This document shows, one piece after another, positions 36,467 through 45,914 of a DNA stretch of 64,000 nucleotides. The notes beneath the pieces were generated by a model. It was not told where the DNA came from, made no database searches, and saw only the letters and a program-made list of their open reading frames with translations. Location of the stretch: the NCBI GenBank assembly GCA_002482565.1, contig DLGG01000003.1, positions 37,299-101,298 of the forward strand. Direction: 5' to 3'. The translations under genes and the position numbers were made by a program. Within the stretch, counting starts at the first letter, position 1. Every line of letters begins with the position of its first letter. This stretch comes from Solidesulfovibrio magneticus (GTDB lineage: Bacteria; Desulfobacterota; Desulfovibrionia; Desulfovibrionales; Desulfovibrionaceae).

Positions 36467-37771
36467 ATGAGCGAGATGCGTCAGCTCGTCGGGCTGCTCA
36501 AACAGATCGACGACCAGCTCGTGGCCTGCATGCGCTGCGGCATGTGCCAGGCCGTGTGCCCCATCTACGCCGAGACCGGCCTGGAGGGACACGTGGCCCG
36601 GGGCAAGATCGCCCTGCTCGAATGCCTGGCCGACGAGGTCATCAGGGACCCGGCCGGAGTCAAGGAACGCCTGGACGCCTGTCTGCTGTGCGGCTCCTGC
36701 CAGGCCAACTGTCCAAGCGGCGTCAAGGCTCTGGACATCTTCCTCAAGGCCCGGGCCTTTTTGACCGGCTACTACGGCCTGCCGCCGGTCAAGCGGGCCA
36801 TCTTCCGGGGCCTTTTGCAAAACCCCAAGCTCTTTGACACCGTGCTCGGCGTGGCCTCCAAGTTCCAGGGGCTTTTCACCAAGCCGGTCAACGACATGCT
36901 GGGTTCGTCCTGCGCCCGGGTCTTCTCCGACCTCATCGGCGGCCGCCACTTCGCGCCCCTGGCCGACAAGCCGCTGCATGACGTCGCCACGCAGCGCGAC
37001 ACGCCGCGCGGCCACTCCGGCCTCAAGATCGCGTTTTTCTACGGCTGCGTGGTGGACAAGATGTTCCCCCGCATCGGCGAAGCGGTCCTCAAGGTCTGCG
37101 ACCACCACGGCGTCGGCGTCTTCATGCCCCATGCCCAGGCCTGCTGCGGCATCCCGGCCCTGTCCTCGGGGGACCGCGAGACCTTCGAGAAGCTCGTGGC
37201 CCTCAACATGAAGGTCTTCGCCGAGGCCGACTTCGACGTGCTGGTGACGCCCTGCGCCACCTGCACCTCCACCATCAAAAAAATCTGGCCCCTGATGGCC
37301 GAGGATCTGCCGGCCACGACCCGCTTCCAGGTGAAGGAGCTCTCGGCCAAGGTCAAGGACATAAGCGCCTTCCTCATCCAGGACGTGGGCGTTACGCCGG
37401 CCGACGTCGCCGTTTCCGGCGAGCCGGTGACCGTGACTTACCACGATCCCTGCCACTTGAAAAAATCATTGGGCATCTCCGCCGAACCCCGGGCGCTTAT
37501 CGGCTGCAATCCGCGCTACAAACTCCAGGAAATGGATGGCGCGGACTCCTGCTGCGGTTCCGGCGGCAGCTTCACGCTGCAGCATTACGACCTGTCCAAG
37601 CGCATCGGCAAGCGCAAGCGGGACAACATCGTGGCCACGGGCGCGACGGTGGCGGCCACGAGCTGCCCGGCCTGCATGCTCCAGATAGGCGACATGTTGT
37701 CACAGGCCGGCGATACGCTGGCCATCAGGCATCCGGTGGAAATCTACGCGGAGACCCTGGCCGGCCGCTGA
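36467..37771 (+). CDS. Lactate dehydrogenase iron-sulfur subunit (GlcF/HdrD-like)
   Basis: A 434-residue electron-transfer subunit. Two 4Fe-4S motifs near the N-terminus are CMRCGMCQAVCP (C21-C31) and CLLCGSCQANCP (C72-C82). Two CCG domains follow, with ACCGIPALSSGD and SCCGSGGSF plus the associated CATC and CPAC motifs, as in HdrD/HdrB and GlcF, which usually bind a special cubane cluster. No membrane helix is seen. It follows the flavoprotein gene with one base between stop and start, so the two subunits are made together. Electrons probably go to menaquinone or a membrane complex. Confidence 0.9.
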   Translation: MSEMRQLVGLLKQIDDQLVACMRCGMCQAVCPIYAETGLEGHVARGKIALLECLADEVIRDPAGVKERLDACLLCGSCQANCPSGVKALDIFLKARAFLTGYYGLPPVKRAIFRGLLQNPKLFDTVLGVASKFQGLFTKPVNDMLGSSCARVFSDLIGGRHFAPLADKPLHDVATQRDTPRGHSGLKIAFFYGCVVDKMFPRIGEAVLKVCDHHGVGVFMPHAQACCGIPALSSGDRETFEKLVALNMKVFAEADFDVLVTPCATCTSTIKKIWPLMAEDLPATTRFQVKELSAKVKDISAFLIQDVGVTPADVAVSGEPVTVTYHDPCHLKKSLGISAEPRALIGCNPRYKLQEMDGADSCCGSGGSFTLQHYDLSKRIGKRKRDNIVATGATVAATSCPACMLQIGDMLSQAGDTLAIRHPVEIYAETLAGR

Positions 37772-37808
37772 TCCGGCACACAACCAACTTGGCGAGCGAG
37801 GTAGCCGA

Positions 37809-39914
37809 ATGAGTTTGAAAGACAACATCCACGCGCTGTTCGCGCCCAAAACCGTAGCCGTCATCGGGGCCTCCGCCGCCCCGGGCAAGGTCGGCCACAC
37901 GGTCGTGGCCAACATGCTGGAGGCCGGGTACAAGGGCACGCTGATTCCCGTGAACCCCAAGGCCGACGAGATCCTCGGCCTGCCGGTCACCAAAAAGATC
38001 GAGGACCTGCCCGAAGGCCTGGACATGGCCGTCATCGTCGTGCCCGTGGCCGCCGTCGTGCCGTCCATGGAAGCCCTGGCCAAGCGCAAGGTGCGTTCGG
38101 CCGTCATCATCACCGCGGGCTTCAAGGAAGTGGGCAAGGAAGGCTATGCCCTGGAGCAACGCCTGATCGAGCTGTGCACCGAGCACGAGATCGCCATGGT
38201 CGGCCCCAACTGCCTGGGGCTTATCAGCACCCACGACAATAATAACGCCTCCTTTGCCGCCGGCTATCCCGAGAAGGGCTCCATCGCGTTTTTCTCCCAG
38301 TCCGGGGCGCTGTGCACCGCCATTCTCGACTGGGCGCTGGGCGAAAACGTCGGGTTCTCCAAGTTCGTGTCCCTGGGCAACAAAGCCGTCATCAACGAAG
38401 GCAACATGCTGGAGTACCTGCGCACCGACCCCAACACCTCGGTCATTCTCGGGTACATCGAGAACGTCGAGCACGGCGCGGACTTCATCGAGCAGGCCGC
38501 CAAGGTCACCCGGGAAAAGCCGGTCATCATGATCAAGTCCGGCACCACCACCGCCGGCGCCAAGGCCGCCTCCTCCCACACCGGCGCCATCGCCGGTTCG
38601 GATCAGGCCTACACCGCCGCCTTCCGCAAGACCGGCGTCATCCGGGCGGGTGACATGGCCACGCTGTTCGACCTGGCCCAGGCCTTCTCCACCCAGCCCC
38701 TGCCCGAGGGGCCGGGCCTGTGCATCGTCACCAACTCCGGCGGCCCCGGCATCCTGGCCGCCGACGCCACGGAAAAGTCCAGCCTCAACATGGCCCGGCT
38801 GTCGAATTCCACCATCGAACGCATGAAGGAATTCCTGCCGCCCTACGCGTCGCTCTACAACCCCGTCGACCTCATCGGCGACGCCCCGGCCGAGCGCTAC
38901 CGCAAGACCCTGGAAGTGGTCATCGACGATCCTCAGGTCCATTCCATCCTGGTGCTCCTGACTCCCACGGCCTCGGCCGAAATCATGGAGACGGCCCAGG
39001 CCATCATCGACGTGGCCAAGACCACCAAAAAGCCCATCTTCGTCAACTACATGGGCGGCCAGCGCACCCGCCCGGGCCAGAAGATGCTCACCGACGCCGG
39101 CATCCCCTGCTCCATCTACCCCGAGCCGCTGATCAAGAGCATCGAGACCATGTACAACTACTACCTGTGGCGCCAGACCCCGGCCCAGGAGTACCCCGAA
39201 GTCCGGCGCAACCGCCAGAAGGCGCGGCTGGTCATCAACGAGGCCCGGTCCAAGGGCGCCACCGAAGTGGTGGAATTCCAGGCCCAGGAAGTGTTGCGCG
39301 CCTACAACCTACCCACGCCCAACACCGGACTGGCCCGTTCCTCGGACGAAGCCGTTGCCGCCGCCGACAAGATCGGTTACCCCGTGGTCCTCAAGATCGC
39401 CTCGCCCCAAATCTCCCACAAGTCCGACGTGGGCGGGGTCAAGGTGAACCTGGCCGACGCCGAAGCCGTGCGCAACGCCTTCTTCGACATCACGGCCCGA
39501 GCCCAGCGCATGCGGCCCGAAGCCTACATCGCCGGCTGTCTGGTCCAGGAGATGGCCCCCAAGGGCTGCAAGGAAATCATCATCGGGTTTAAGCGCGACG
39601 ACCAGTTCGGGCCGCTTCTGATGTTCGGCCTGGGCGGCATCTACGTGGAAATCCTCAAGGACATCGCCTTCCGCCTGGCCCCCTTGGGCCGCGACGACGC
39701 CAAGGGCATCATCCGGGAGATCAAGTCCTACATGCTGCTTAAGGGCGTGCGCGGCGAACAGCCCGTCAACTTCCAGGCCATCGAGGACATTCTCATCACC
39801 ATGTCCGAGCTGGCCCTGGATTTCCCGGAAATCGTCGAAGCCGAATTCAATCCGGTGCTGGTCAATGCCGAGAAGGCCGTGGTGGCCGACGTGCGCATCA
39901 CCCTTTCCGCCTAA
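37809..39914 (+). CDS. Acetyl-CoA synthetase (ADP-forming), fused alpha-beta
   Basis: A 701-residue NDP-forming acyl-CoA synthetase. The alpha part has a CoA-binding Rossmann domain (VAVIGASAAPGKVGH), two succinyl-CoA-synthetase-like domains and the phosphorylated histidine H257 in SSHTGAIAG. From about residue 470 the beta part is an ATP-grasp domain (GYPVVLKIASPQISHKSDVGGV, FGLGGIYVEILKD, EFNPVLV). The reaction acetyl-CoA + ADP + Pi to acetate + CoA + ATP conserves energy in one step. In D. vulgaris this place holds pta and ackA; here neither is present, so this enzyme probably replaces them. GAGGTAG precedes the ATG. A branched-chain acyl-CoA substrate is possible but less likely in this operon. 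Confidence 0.9.
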   Translation: MSLKDNIHALFAPKTVAVIGASAAPGKVGHTVVANMLEAGYKGTLIPVNPKADEILGLPVTKKIEDLPEGLDMAVIVVPVAAVVPSMEALAKRKVRSAVIITAGFKEVGKEGYALEQRLIELCTEHEIAMVGPNCLGLISTHDNNNASFAAGYPEKGSIAFFSQSGALCTAILDWALGENVGFSKFVSLGNKAVINEGNMLEYLRTDPNTSVILGYIENVEHGADFIEQAAKVTREKPVIMIKSGTTTAGAKAASSHTGAIAGSDQAYTAAFRKTGVIRAGDMATLFDLAQAFSTQPLPEGPGLCIVTNSGGPGILAADATEKSSLNMARLSNSTIERMKEFLPPYASLYNPVDLIGDAPAERYRKTLEVVIDDPQVHSILVLLTPTASAEIMETAQAIIDVAKTTKKPIFVNYMGGQRTRPGQKMLTDAGIPCSIYPEPLIKSIETMYNYYLWRQTPAQEYPEVRRNRQKARLVINEARSKGATEVVEFQAQEVLRAYNLPTPNTGLARSSDEAVAAADKIGYPVVLKIASPQISHKSDVGGVKVNLADAEAVRNAFFDITARAQRMRPEAYIAGCLVQEMAPKGCKEIIIGFKRDDQFGPLLMFGLGGIYVEILKDIAFRLAPLGRDDAKGIIREIKSYMLLKGVRGEQPVNFQAIEDILITMSELALDFPEIVEAEFNPVLVNAEKAVVADVRITLSA

Positions 39915-39938
39915 AACGAACCCAGGAGGAACATACCT

Positions 39939-41003
39939 ATGATCGGTCTCTACATCGGGTCTACCCAGGGATACTCGGGCAAAAACCTCGTCACCCTGGC
40001 CCTGGGGCAGCACTTCCAGCGCGAAGGCCAGCGGGTGGGTTACATGAAGCCCATCGGCGCGGTTCCCCATAAGATCGGCAACCAGATCGGCGACGAAGAC
40101 GCCTATTTCATGCAGCAGGCCCTAGGCCTGTCCGAGAATCCCTCCCTGGTGACCCCGGTGGTCATCACCCGCGACTTCCGGATGCGCGCCTTCCTGGAAG
40201 ACTGCGCCAACCTGCTGCCGGGCATCGTGGACAGCTACAAGAAGCTGTCCGCCGAAAAGGACCTCATGCTGGTCGGCGGCTCGGGCAGCTTCCTCTACTC
40301 CGGCAAGTACTGCGGCGTGGACGGCGTGTCCGTGTCCCAGGCCCTGGGTTCCAAGGTCATCCTGGTCGACCGCTACCTCCAGGAATACAACTACGACTAT
40401 CTGGCCGCCGCCAAGGAAGCCCTGGGCGACGACCTCGTCGGCGTCATCTTAAACGACGTGCCCGAGCACTTCCGCGAAGAGGCCGAGACCCTGATCGTGC
40501 CCTTCCTCAAGCGCCGCGGCGTGGACGTGCTCGGCATCGTGCCCCACGATCCCATCATGTTCGCCGTGCGCGCCTCCGACCTGGCCGTGGGCCTGGGCGG
40601 CCGCCTGGTCACCGCGCCCCCGAAAAGCGACAAGCTGGTGGTCAACTTCCTCATCGGCACCATGCAGGTGGAGAACTTCGTCACCTTCTTCAAGCGCCAG
40701 AAGGACGTGGCCATCCTGTGCGGCGGCGACCGCGCCGACCTGCAGCTCGTGGCCCTGGAAGGCAACTGCTCGGCGCTGATCCTCACCGGCAATCTCTACC
40801 CCAACGACATGATCCTGGCCAAGGCCGAGGACAAGGGCGTGCCCGTCATCGTGGTGCGCGACGACACCTTCTCCGTGGCCAAGAAGATGGAACTCATGCT
40901 CACCCGGGAAAAGCTGCGCGACCGTTCGCGCATCGAGCACGGCACCAAGATCGTGCAGCAGTCCGTCAACATGGCGATGCTCAAAAAGAACCTCGGCCTG
41001 TAA
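39939..41003 (+). CDS. BioD-like P-loop / DRTGG domain protein
   Basis: A 354-residue protein with a BioD/CobQ-like P-loop domain (GSTQGYSGKNLV at residues 7-18, with N in place of the usual T or S after GK) and a C-terminal DRTGG domain (about 215-330; CGGDRADLQLVALEG). This layout corresponds to the amino-terminal regulatory half of long phosphotransacetylases, but the catalytic PTA domain is missing. It directly follows the ADP-forming acetyl-CoA synthetase gene with a strong AGGAGG site. Its role is unknown; sensing of a nucleotide or acetyl phosphate, or control of the synthetase, can be proposed from context only. Confidence 0.85.
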   Translation: MIGLYIGSTQGYSGKNLVTLALGQHFQREGQRVGYMKPIGAVPHKIGNQIGDEDAYFMQQALGLSENPSLVTPVVITRDFRMRAFLEDCANLLPGIVDSYKKLSAEKDLMLVGGSGSFLYSGKYCGVDGVSVSQALGSKVILVDRYLQEYNYDYLAAAKEALGDDLVGVILNDVPEHFREEAETLIVPFLKRRGVDVLGIVPHDPIMFAVRASDLAVGLGGRLVTAPPKSDKLVVNFLIGTMQVENFVTFFKRQKDVAILCGGDRADLQLVALEGNCSALILTGNLYPNDMILAKAEDKGVPVIVVRDDTFSVAKKMELMLTREKLRDRSRIEHGTKIVQQSVNMAMLKKNLGL

Positions 41004-41011
41004 GCCGACAC

Positions 41012-41049
41012 GGCCCTCCCGGACCCTCGTGTCCGGGTTCGGGAGGGCC
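41012..41049 (+). terminator. Intercistronic stem-loop before the lactate permease gene
   Basis: A 10-bp outer stem (41012-41021 with 41040-41049) encloses a smaller GGAC/GTCC hairpin. There is no T-tract, so it more likely stabilises or processes the operon mRNA, or terminates partially, than ends it. Confidence 0.5.
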
Positions 41050-41141
41050 TGTCCAATAGCGGTTTGGCTCGCACCCCGGCCCTTCGCGGCGACGGGATCG
41101 GGAGCGGCTGGTCAACTTTCCAACCAAAGGAGCGAGAGAAC

Positions 41142-42776
41142 ATGTCGTGGGTCCAACAGTACCAACCGCTCGGAAGCTACGGGCTTTCCGCACTCGTGGC
41201 GGGCATTCCCCTGTACATGCTGTTCTACATGCTGGCGGTCAAACGCATGGCCGGCCACAAAGCGGCCTTCGCCGCCACGCTCACCGCCGTCATCCTGGCC
41301 ATCGTGGCCTGGGGAATGCCGGTGGGCCTGGCTGTTGACGCCACTCTCTACGGCGCCGCCTTTGGCCTTTTCCCCATCGTCTGGATCGTCGTCACCGCCA
41401 TCTGGGTGTACAACATGACCGTCGAGTCCGGGGAATTCAACATCATCAAGAACTCCCTGGCCCAGATCACCGATGACCGCCGGCTTCAGGCCATCTTCAT
41501 CGCCTTCGCCTTCGGTTCGTTTATCGAAGGCACCGCCGGCTTCGGCACGCCGGTGGCCATCACCGCCGCCATGCTGGTGGGCCTCGGGTTCAACCCGCTC
41601 TACGCCGCCGGCATCTGCCTGATCGCCAACACCGCCCCTGTCGCCTTCGGCGCCATCGGCATCCCCATCGTGGTCGCGGCCAAGGTCACCGACCTCGACA
41701 TGATGAAAATCAGCGCCATCTGCGGCCGCCAGCTGCCCTTCCTGTCCATCATCGTGCCGCTGTGGCTGTCCGTCACCATGTGCGGTTTCAAGCGCACCAT
41801 GGAAGTCCTGCCCGCCGTCATCATCGCCGGCGTGTGCTTCGCCGGTTCCCAGTTCCTGGTCTCCAACTACGTCGGCCCCTACCTGCCCGACATCATTTCC
41901 GCCATTGTGACCATCATCGGCCTGGGCCTGTTCCTCAAGGTTTGGAAGCCCAAGCAGACCTGGCACTTCCCGGATGAAGCTCCGGCCGCCCAGCGCTCCG
42001 TCGAGTCCCAGTTCTCCGGTGGCGAGATCTTCCGCGCTTGGCTGCCCTACATCATCCTGGCCATCATGGTCTTTTTCTGGGGCATCGATTCCTTCAAGGC
42101 CATCCTGGACAAGATCTTCCTGATGAAGTTCGAATGGCCGGGCCTGCATAATCTGGTGGTCAAGACCGCTCCCATCGTGGCCAAGGACGCGCCCTACCCG
42201 GCCGTGTTCAACGTCAACCTCCTGTCCACTCCGGGCACGGCCATCCTGTTCGCCGGCTTGATCTCCATCATCTTCATGCCCGGCTACGGCTTCGGCAAGG
42301 GCATCGCCTGCCTGTTCCGCACCATCAAGCAGCTCAAGTGGCCCATCTGCACCATCGCCATGATCCTGGGCCTGGCCTACATCATGAACTACTCGGGCAT
42401 GAGCTCCTCCATGGGCCTGGCCTTTACCGCCACGGGCGCGCTGTTCCCGTTCTTCTCGCCGATCCTCGGCTGGCTGGGCGTGTTCCTGACCGGTTCGGAC
42501 ACCTCCTCCAACGCCCTGTTCGGTTCGCTGCAGAAGACCACCGCCCAGCAGATCGGCGTCGATCCGCACCTGACGGTTGCCGCCAACTCCTCCGGCGGCG
42601 TCACCGGCAAGATGATCTCGCCCCAGTCCATCTCGGTGGCCACCGCGGCCTCCAACATGGTGGGCAAGGAAGGCGACATCTTCCGCTTCACCCTGCCCCA
42701 CTCCCTGGCCATGCTCGGCGTCGTCGCCGTGCTGACCCTGCTGCAGGCCTACGCCCTCAAGTGGATGCTGCCCTAA
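41142..42776 (+). CDS. lctP: L-lactate permease
   Basis: A 544-residue inner-membrane lactate:proton symporter of the LctP family, with about 13 hydrophobic segments. Family blocks are visible: FAFGSFIEGTAGFGTPVAITAAMLVGLGF, TAPVAFGAIGIPI, GLAYIMNYSGMSSSMGLA, FLTGSDTSSNALFG and GGVTGKMISPQSISVATAA. It supplies lactate to the dehydrogenases of this cluster. The ATG at 41142 is preceded by AAAGGAG; longer in-frame readings are not supported. A 138-base gap with a stem-loop separates it from the upstream gene, and another stem-loop follows. Confidence 0.95.
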   Translation: MSWVQQYQPLGSYGLSALVAGIPLYMLFYMLAVKRMAGHKAAFAATLTAVILAIVAWGMPVGLAVDATLYGAAFGLFPIVWIVVTAIWVYNMTVESGEFNIIKNSLAQITDDRRLQAIFIAFAFGSFIEGTAGFGTPVAITAAMLVGLGFNPLYAAGICLIANTAPVAFGAIGIPIVVAAKVTDLDMMKISAICGRQLPFLSIIVPLWLSVTMCGFKRTMEVLPAVIIAGVCFAGSQFLVSNYVGPYLPDIISAIVTIIGLGLFLKVWKPKQTWHFPDEAPAAQRSVESQFSGGEIFRAWLPYIILAIMVFFWGIDSFKAILDKIFLMKFEWPGLHNLVVKTAPIVAKDAPYPAVFNVNLLSTPGTAILFAGLISIIFMPGYGFGKGIACLFRTIKQLKWPICTIAMILGLAYIMNYSGMSSSMGLAFTATGALFPFFSPILGWLGVFLTGSDTSSNALFGSLQKTTAQQIGVDPHLTVAANSSGGVTGKMISPQSISVATAASNMVGKEGDIFRFTLPHSLAMLGVVAVLTLLQAYALKWMLP

Positions 42777-42803
42777 CCTTTAACCCTTAGCGCTAGCGTC
42801 TGG

Positions 42804-42840
42804 TACGGCCGGCTTCGCGCGCGCGTCGCCGGCCGTATTG
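42804..42840 (+). terminator. Stem-loop after the lactate permease gene
   Basis: A perfect 10-bp stem (42804-42813 with 42828-42837) with a GC-rich loop, followed by TTGTTT. It may cause partial termination before lutC. Confidence 0.6.
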
Positions 42841-42865
42841 TTTCCGACCCCAAAGAGAGGTTCCC

Positions 42866-43489
42866 ATGACCACCCCCAATCTGGTCGAAAAACTCACGGC
42901 GAAAGCCGGCCTGGTTTCGGCCACGGTACGCGCCGTCGCCTCCATGGACGAGGCCATGGCCTACGTCGCCGACGTCTGCGTCGGTAAGGAAGTCTGCCAG
43001 ATCCTGGCCTCGGGCTGCGACGCGCCGCTTTCCGGCACGGCCGAAGCCCTGTGCGAAACCAAGCAGGAAAAAATCATCTGCGCCCCGGAAATGCCCGAAG
43101 AGGCCATGGCCGCCCTGTCGGCCCAGTGCGCCGAGCGGGGCGTCAAGCTCATCACTTCCGGCATGCGCTCCCACCTCGGCGGCATCGACATCGGCCTGAC
43201 CATGGCCGCCGCCGGCATCGCCGAGACCGGCACCGTGGTCATCCGTTCCACCAACGAGGAAGTGCGTCTGGCCAGCATGATCGCCGAGATCCACATCGCC
43301 GTGCTGCCGGCCTCGGCCATCGTGGCCGACTCCTACGCCCTGGAGCCGGTCATGGTCGACTGGATGAGCCGGCCCGATTTCACCGCCTTCGTCACCGGTC
43401 CCAGCCGCACCGCCGACATCGAGCGCGTCCTGGCTCTGGGCGTGCATGGGCCGCTGGAACTGCACATCCTCATTTTGGAGGACAAGTAG
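42866..43489 (+). CDS. lutC: LutC/YkgG family lactate utilisation protein
   Basis: A 207-residue LUD-domain protein of the LutC family, a subunit of the LutABC L-lactate oxidation complex described in Bacillus. Recognised by the pattern GIDIGLTMAAAGIAETGTVVIRSTNEEVRLASMIAEIHIAVLP, which includes the family ETGT motif. AGAGAGG precedes the ATG. The stop codon is directly followed by the ATG of the LutB-A fusion gene, so the two products probably assemble. Confidence 0.88.
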   Translation: MTTPNLVEKLTAKAGLVSATVRAVASMDEAMAYVADVCVGKEVCQILASGCDAPLSGTAEALCETKQEKIICAPEMPEEAMAALSAQCAERGVKLITSGMRSHLGGIDIGLTMAAAGIAETGTVVIRSTNEEVRLASMIAEIHIAVLPASAIVADSYALEPVMVDWMSRPDFTAFVTGPSRTADIERVLALGVHGPLELHILILEDK

Positions 43490-45649
43490 ATGCAAGACGC
43501 CACCACGCTGAAAGACTACCGCAAGCAGTTGCGCGAAGCCCTGGAAAACGATTTCCAGCGCCAGGCCCTGGACAAGTTCGCCGTGGCCTACCGCACCTCC
43601 CGGGCCAACGCCTTCGCCGACATCGACGCCCCGGAGCTGATCGCCGAGATCGCCGCGGCCAAGGACGCCTCCATCGACCACCTCGAAGAGCTCTTCGAAG
43701 AATTCAAACGCCACGCCGAGGCTGCCGGCACCAAAGTCCATCTGGCCGCCACCGCCCACGAGGCCAACGAGATCATCGCCCGCATCGCCAAGGAAAACGA
43801 CGTCAAGACCATCGTCAAGTCCAAGTCCATGACCGCCGAGGAAACCCACCTCAACCATCTCCTGGAAGCCGAGGGGTTCGAGGTCACGGAAACCGACCTG
43901 GGCGAATGGATCATTCAGTTGCGCCATGAAGGGCCTTCCCACATGGTCATGCCTGCCATTCACCTGTCGCGCTATCAGGTGGCCGACCTTTTTTCGGAAG
44001 TGACCCACAAGCAACAGGACGTGGACATCCAAAAGCTCGTCAAGGTGGCCCGCCGGGAGCTGCGCCCAAAATTCTGCCAGGCCGACATGGGCATCTCCGG
44101 AGCCAACTTCTGCATCGCCGCCACCGGCTCCATCGGGCTTATCACCAATGAAGGCAACGCGCGCCTGACCACCACCCTGCCCCGGGTCCATGTGGCCCTG
44201 GCCGGCATCGACAAGCTCGTGCCCACGCTGCACGACGCCCTGCGCATCATCCGCTGCCTGCCCAAAAACGCCACCGGCCAGGCCATCACCTCCTACGTCA
44301 CCTGGATCACCGGGGCCGTGCCCTGCGAGACGGCCAAGGGCGGGACCAAGGTCAAGCACGTGGTCTTCGTGGACAACGGCCGTCTGGCCATGGCCCGGGA
44401 CCCGGAATTCAAGCAGGTCCTGCGCTGCATCCGCTGCGGCGCTTGCGCCAACGTCTGCCCCATCTACCGGGTGGTCGGCGGCCACAAATACGGCCACGTC
44501 TACATTGGGGCCATCGGCTTGGTCGCCACCTACTTCTTCCACGGCCGGGAGAAGGCCAAAAATCTGGTCCAAAACTGCCTCAACTGCGGAGCCTGCAAGG
44601 CCGTATGCGCCGCCGGCATCGATCTGCCGACGCTGATCAAGGAAGTTCACGCCCGCATCCAGGACGAGGAAGGCCATCCGCTCTATTCCACGGCCGTGGG
44701 ACAGGTGCTCAAAAACCGCAAGCTCTTCCACACCATGCTCAAGTCCGCCCGGCTGCTGCAAAAGCCGGTCACCGGCGGCACGCCGTACCTGCGCCATCTG
44801 CCCATGTTCCTGTTCAAGGATCAGGACTTCCGCGCCCTGCCGGCCGTGGCCGACGAGGCCTTCCGCGACAAGTGGGAGCGCATCAAGCCCCGGGTGGCCG
44901 ACGCCAAGCTGAAAGTCGCGCTGTTCTCGGGTTGCGTGCAGGACTTCGTCTATCCCGAGCAGATGGAAGCGGCCGTGGCGGTCATCGCCTCCAAACAGGG
45001 CGTGTCCATGGAGTACCCCATGGGCCAGTCCTGCTGCGGCTTGCCGCTGCAGATGATGGGCGAAAAGCAGGCCGGCCGCGAGCTTGCCGCCCACAACATG
45101 AACGCCATCGACGCCCAGGACTTCGACTACATCGTGACCCTGTGCGCCTCCTGCGCCTCCTACCTCAAGCACGGCTACAAGCGGCTTTTTGCCGACGATC
45201 CGGCCATGGCCTACAAGGCCGCCCAGTTTGCCCACCGGGTCATCGACTTCAGCTCCTTTGTCCGCGACGTGCTGGGCATCACCGACGAGTCCTTCACCGG
45301 GCCGAGCAAGAAGGTGACTTACCACGCTCCCTGCCACCTGTGCCGGGGCCTGGGCGTCACCGAAGCGCCGCGCGCGCTTCTTGGCGAAGCCGGGCTGGAA
45401 TACGTGCCGGCCACCGAGGAAGACGTGTGCTGCGGCTTTGGCGGCACCTTCTCGGTGAAGTTCCCGGAACTCTCAAAGGAACTGCTTGGCAAGAAGCTCG
45501 CCAATTTGAAGGCCACCGGCGCGTCCGCCATGGCCACGGATTGCCCGGGCTGCATCATGCAGATTCGCGGCGGCTTCGAGGCCGAAAAAACGCCTTTCGA
45601 AGTACGTCACGTGGCCGAATACCTGGCCGAGCGCCTCAAGCGTAAATAG
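43490..45649 (+). CDS. LutB-LutA fusion iron-sulfur lactate oxidation protein
   Basis: A 719-residue fusion. Residues about 1-300 form a LutB-type LUD domain (KSKSMTAEETHLNHLLEAEGFEVTETDLGEWI, GISGANFCIAATGSIGLITNEGNARL). Two 4Fe-4S motifs follow, CIRCGACANVCP (from C313) and CLNCGACKAVC (from C363). The C-terminal half is LutA-like with two CCG domains (SCCGLPLQMMGE, VCCGFGGTFSVKFPEL, with CASC and CPGC partners). It would combine the LutB and LutA subunits of L-lactate oxidase and so gives a second lactate oxidation route beside the GlcD/GlcF pair. It is the last gene of the operon and is followed by a strong terminator. Confidence 0.9.
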   Translation: MQDATTLKDYRKQLREALENDFQRQALDKFAVAYRTSRANAFADIDAPELIAEIAAAKDASIDHLEELFEEFKRHAEAAGTKVHLAATAHEANEIIARIAKENDVKTIVKSKSMTAEETHLNHLLEAEGFEVTETDLGEWIIQLRHEGPSHMVMPAIHLSRYQVADLFSEVTHKQQDVDIQKLVKVARRELRPKFCQADMGISGANFCIAATGSIGLITNEGNARLTTTLPRVHVALAGIDKLVPTLHDALRIIRCLPKNATGQAITSYVTWITGAVPCETAKGGTKVKHVVFVDNGRLAMARDPEFKQVLRCIRCGACANVCPIYRVVGGHKYGHVYIGAIGLVATYFFHGREKAKNLVQNCLNCGACKAVCAAGIDLPTLIKEVHARIQDEEGHPLYSTAVGQVLKNRKLFHTMLKSARLLQKPVTGGTPYLRHLPMFLFKDQDFRALPAVADEAFRDKWERIKPRVADAKLKVALFSGCVQDFVYPEQMEAAVAVIASKQGVSMEYPMGQSCCGLPLQMMGEKQAGRELAAHNMNAIDAQDFDYIVTLCASCASYLKHGYKRLFADDPAMAYKAAQFAHRVIDFSSFVRDVLGITDESFTGPSKKVTYHAPCHLCRGLGVTEAPRALLGEAGLEYVPATEEDVCCGFGGTFSVKFPELSKELLGKKLANLKATGASAMATDCPGCIMQIRGGFEAEKTPFEVRHVAEYLAERLKRK

Positions 45650-45674
45650 CCCCTCGATGGGCTACCTTGCTCTC

Positions 45675-45703
45675 AAGGCCGCGACATCCGTCGCGGCCTT
45701 TTT
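45675..45703 (+). terminator. Intrinsic terminator of the lactate oxidation operon
   Basis: A perfect 11-bp stem (45675-45685 with 45690-45700) with a 4-nt loop followed by TTT, starting 25 bases after the lutBA stop. Confidence 0.92.
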
Positions 45704-45858
45704 CCTGTCCCAACCCTGGGCAGCCAGGGCGTCAGTGTCGCGTCCCCAAAAATACGATAGTATTTTCTAGAAAAACAACTGGTTCTCATCTGTTGTCCGC
45801 GAATTAGCCTGTATGCTTTTCGTGAACGCGACAGATGGGATAGCCGGCCGGGCCATAT

Positions 45859-45893
45859 GAAAACGCCCGCAGGCGTCTCCACCTGCGGGCGTT
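45859..45893 (-). terminator. Intrinsic terminator of the rpoZ-dnaJ-moaC operon
   Basis: A perfect 12-bp stem (45862-45873 with 45882-45893) with an 8-nt loop. Read on the minus strand it is followed by TTTTC. It begins 21 bases beyond the moaC stop. Confidence 0.9.
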
Positions 45894-45914
45894 AAAATCG
45901 GTTGGCGCAAATGT

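Noticed and set aside
42773..45337. Minus-strand open frame of 854 codons opposite lutC-lutBA
   Set aside because: Antisense to well-supported Fe-S and LUD domains; Gly/Val/His-rich composition without motifs.
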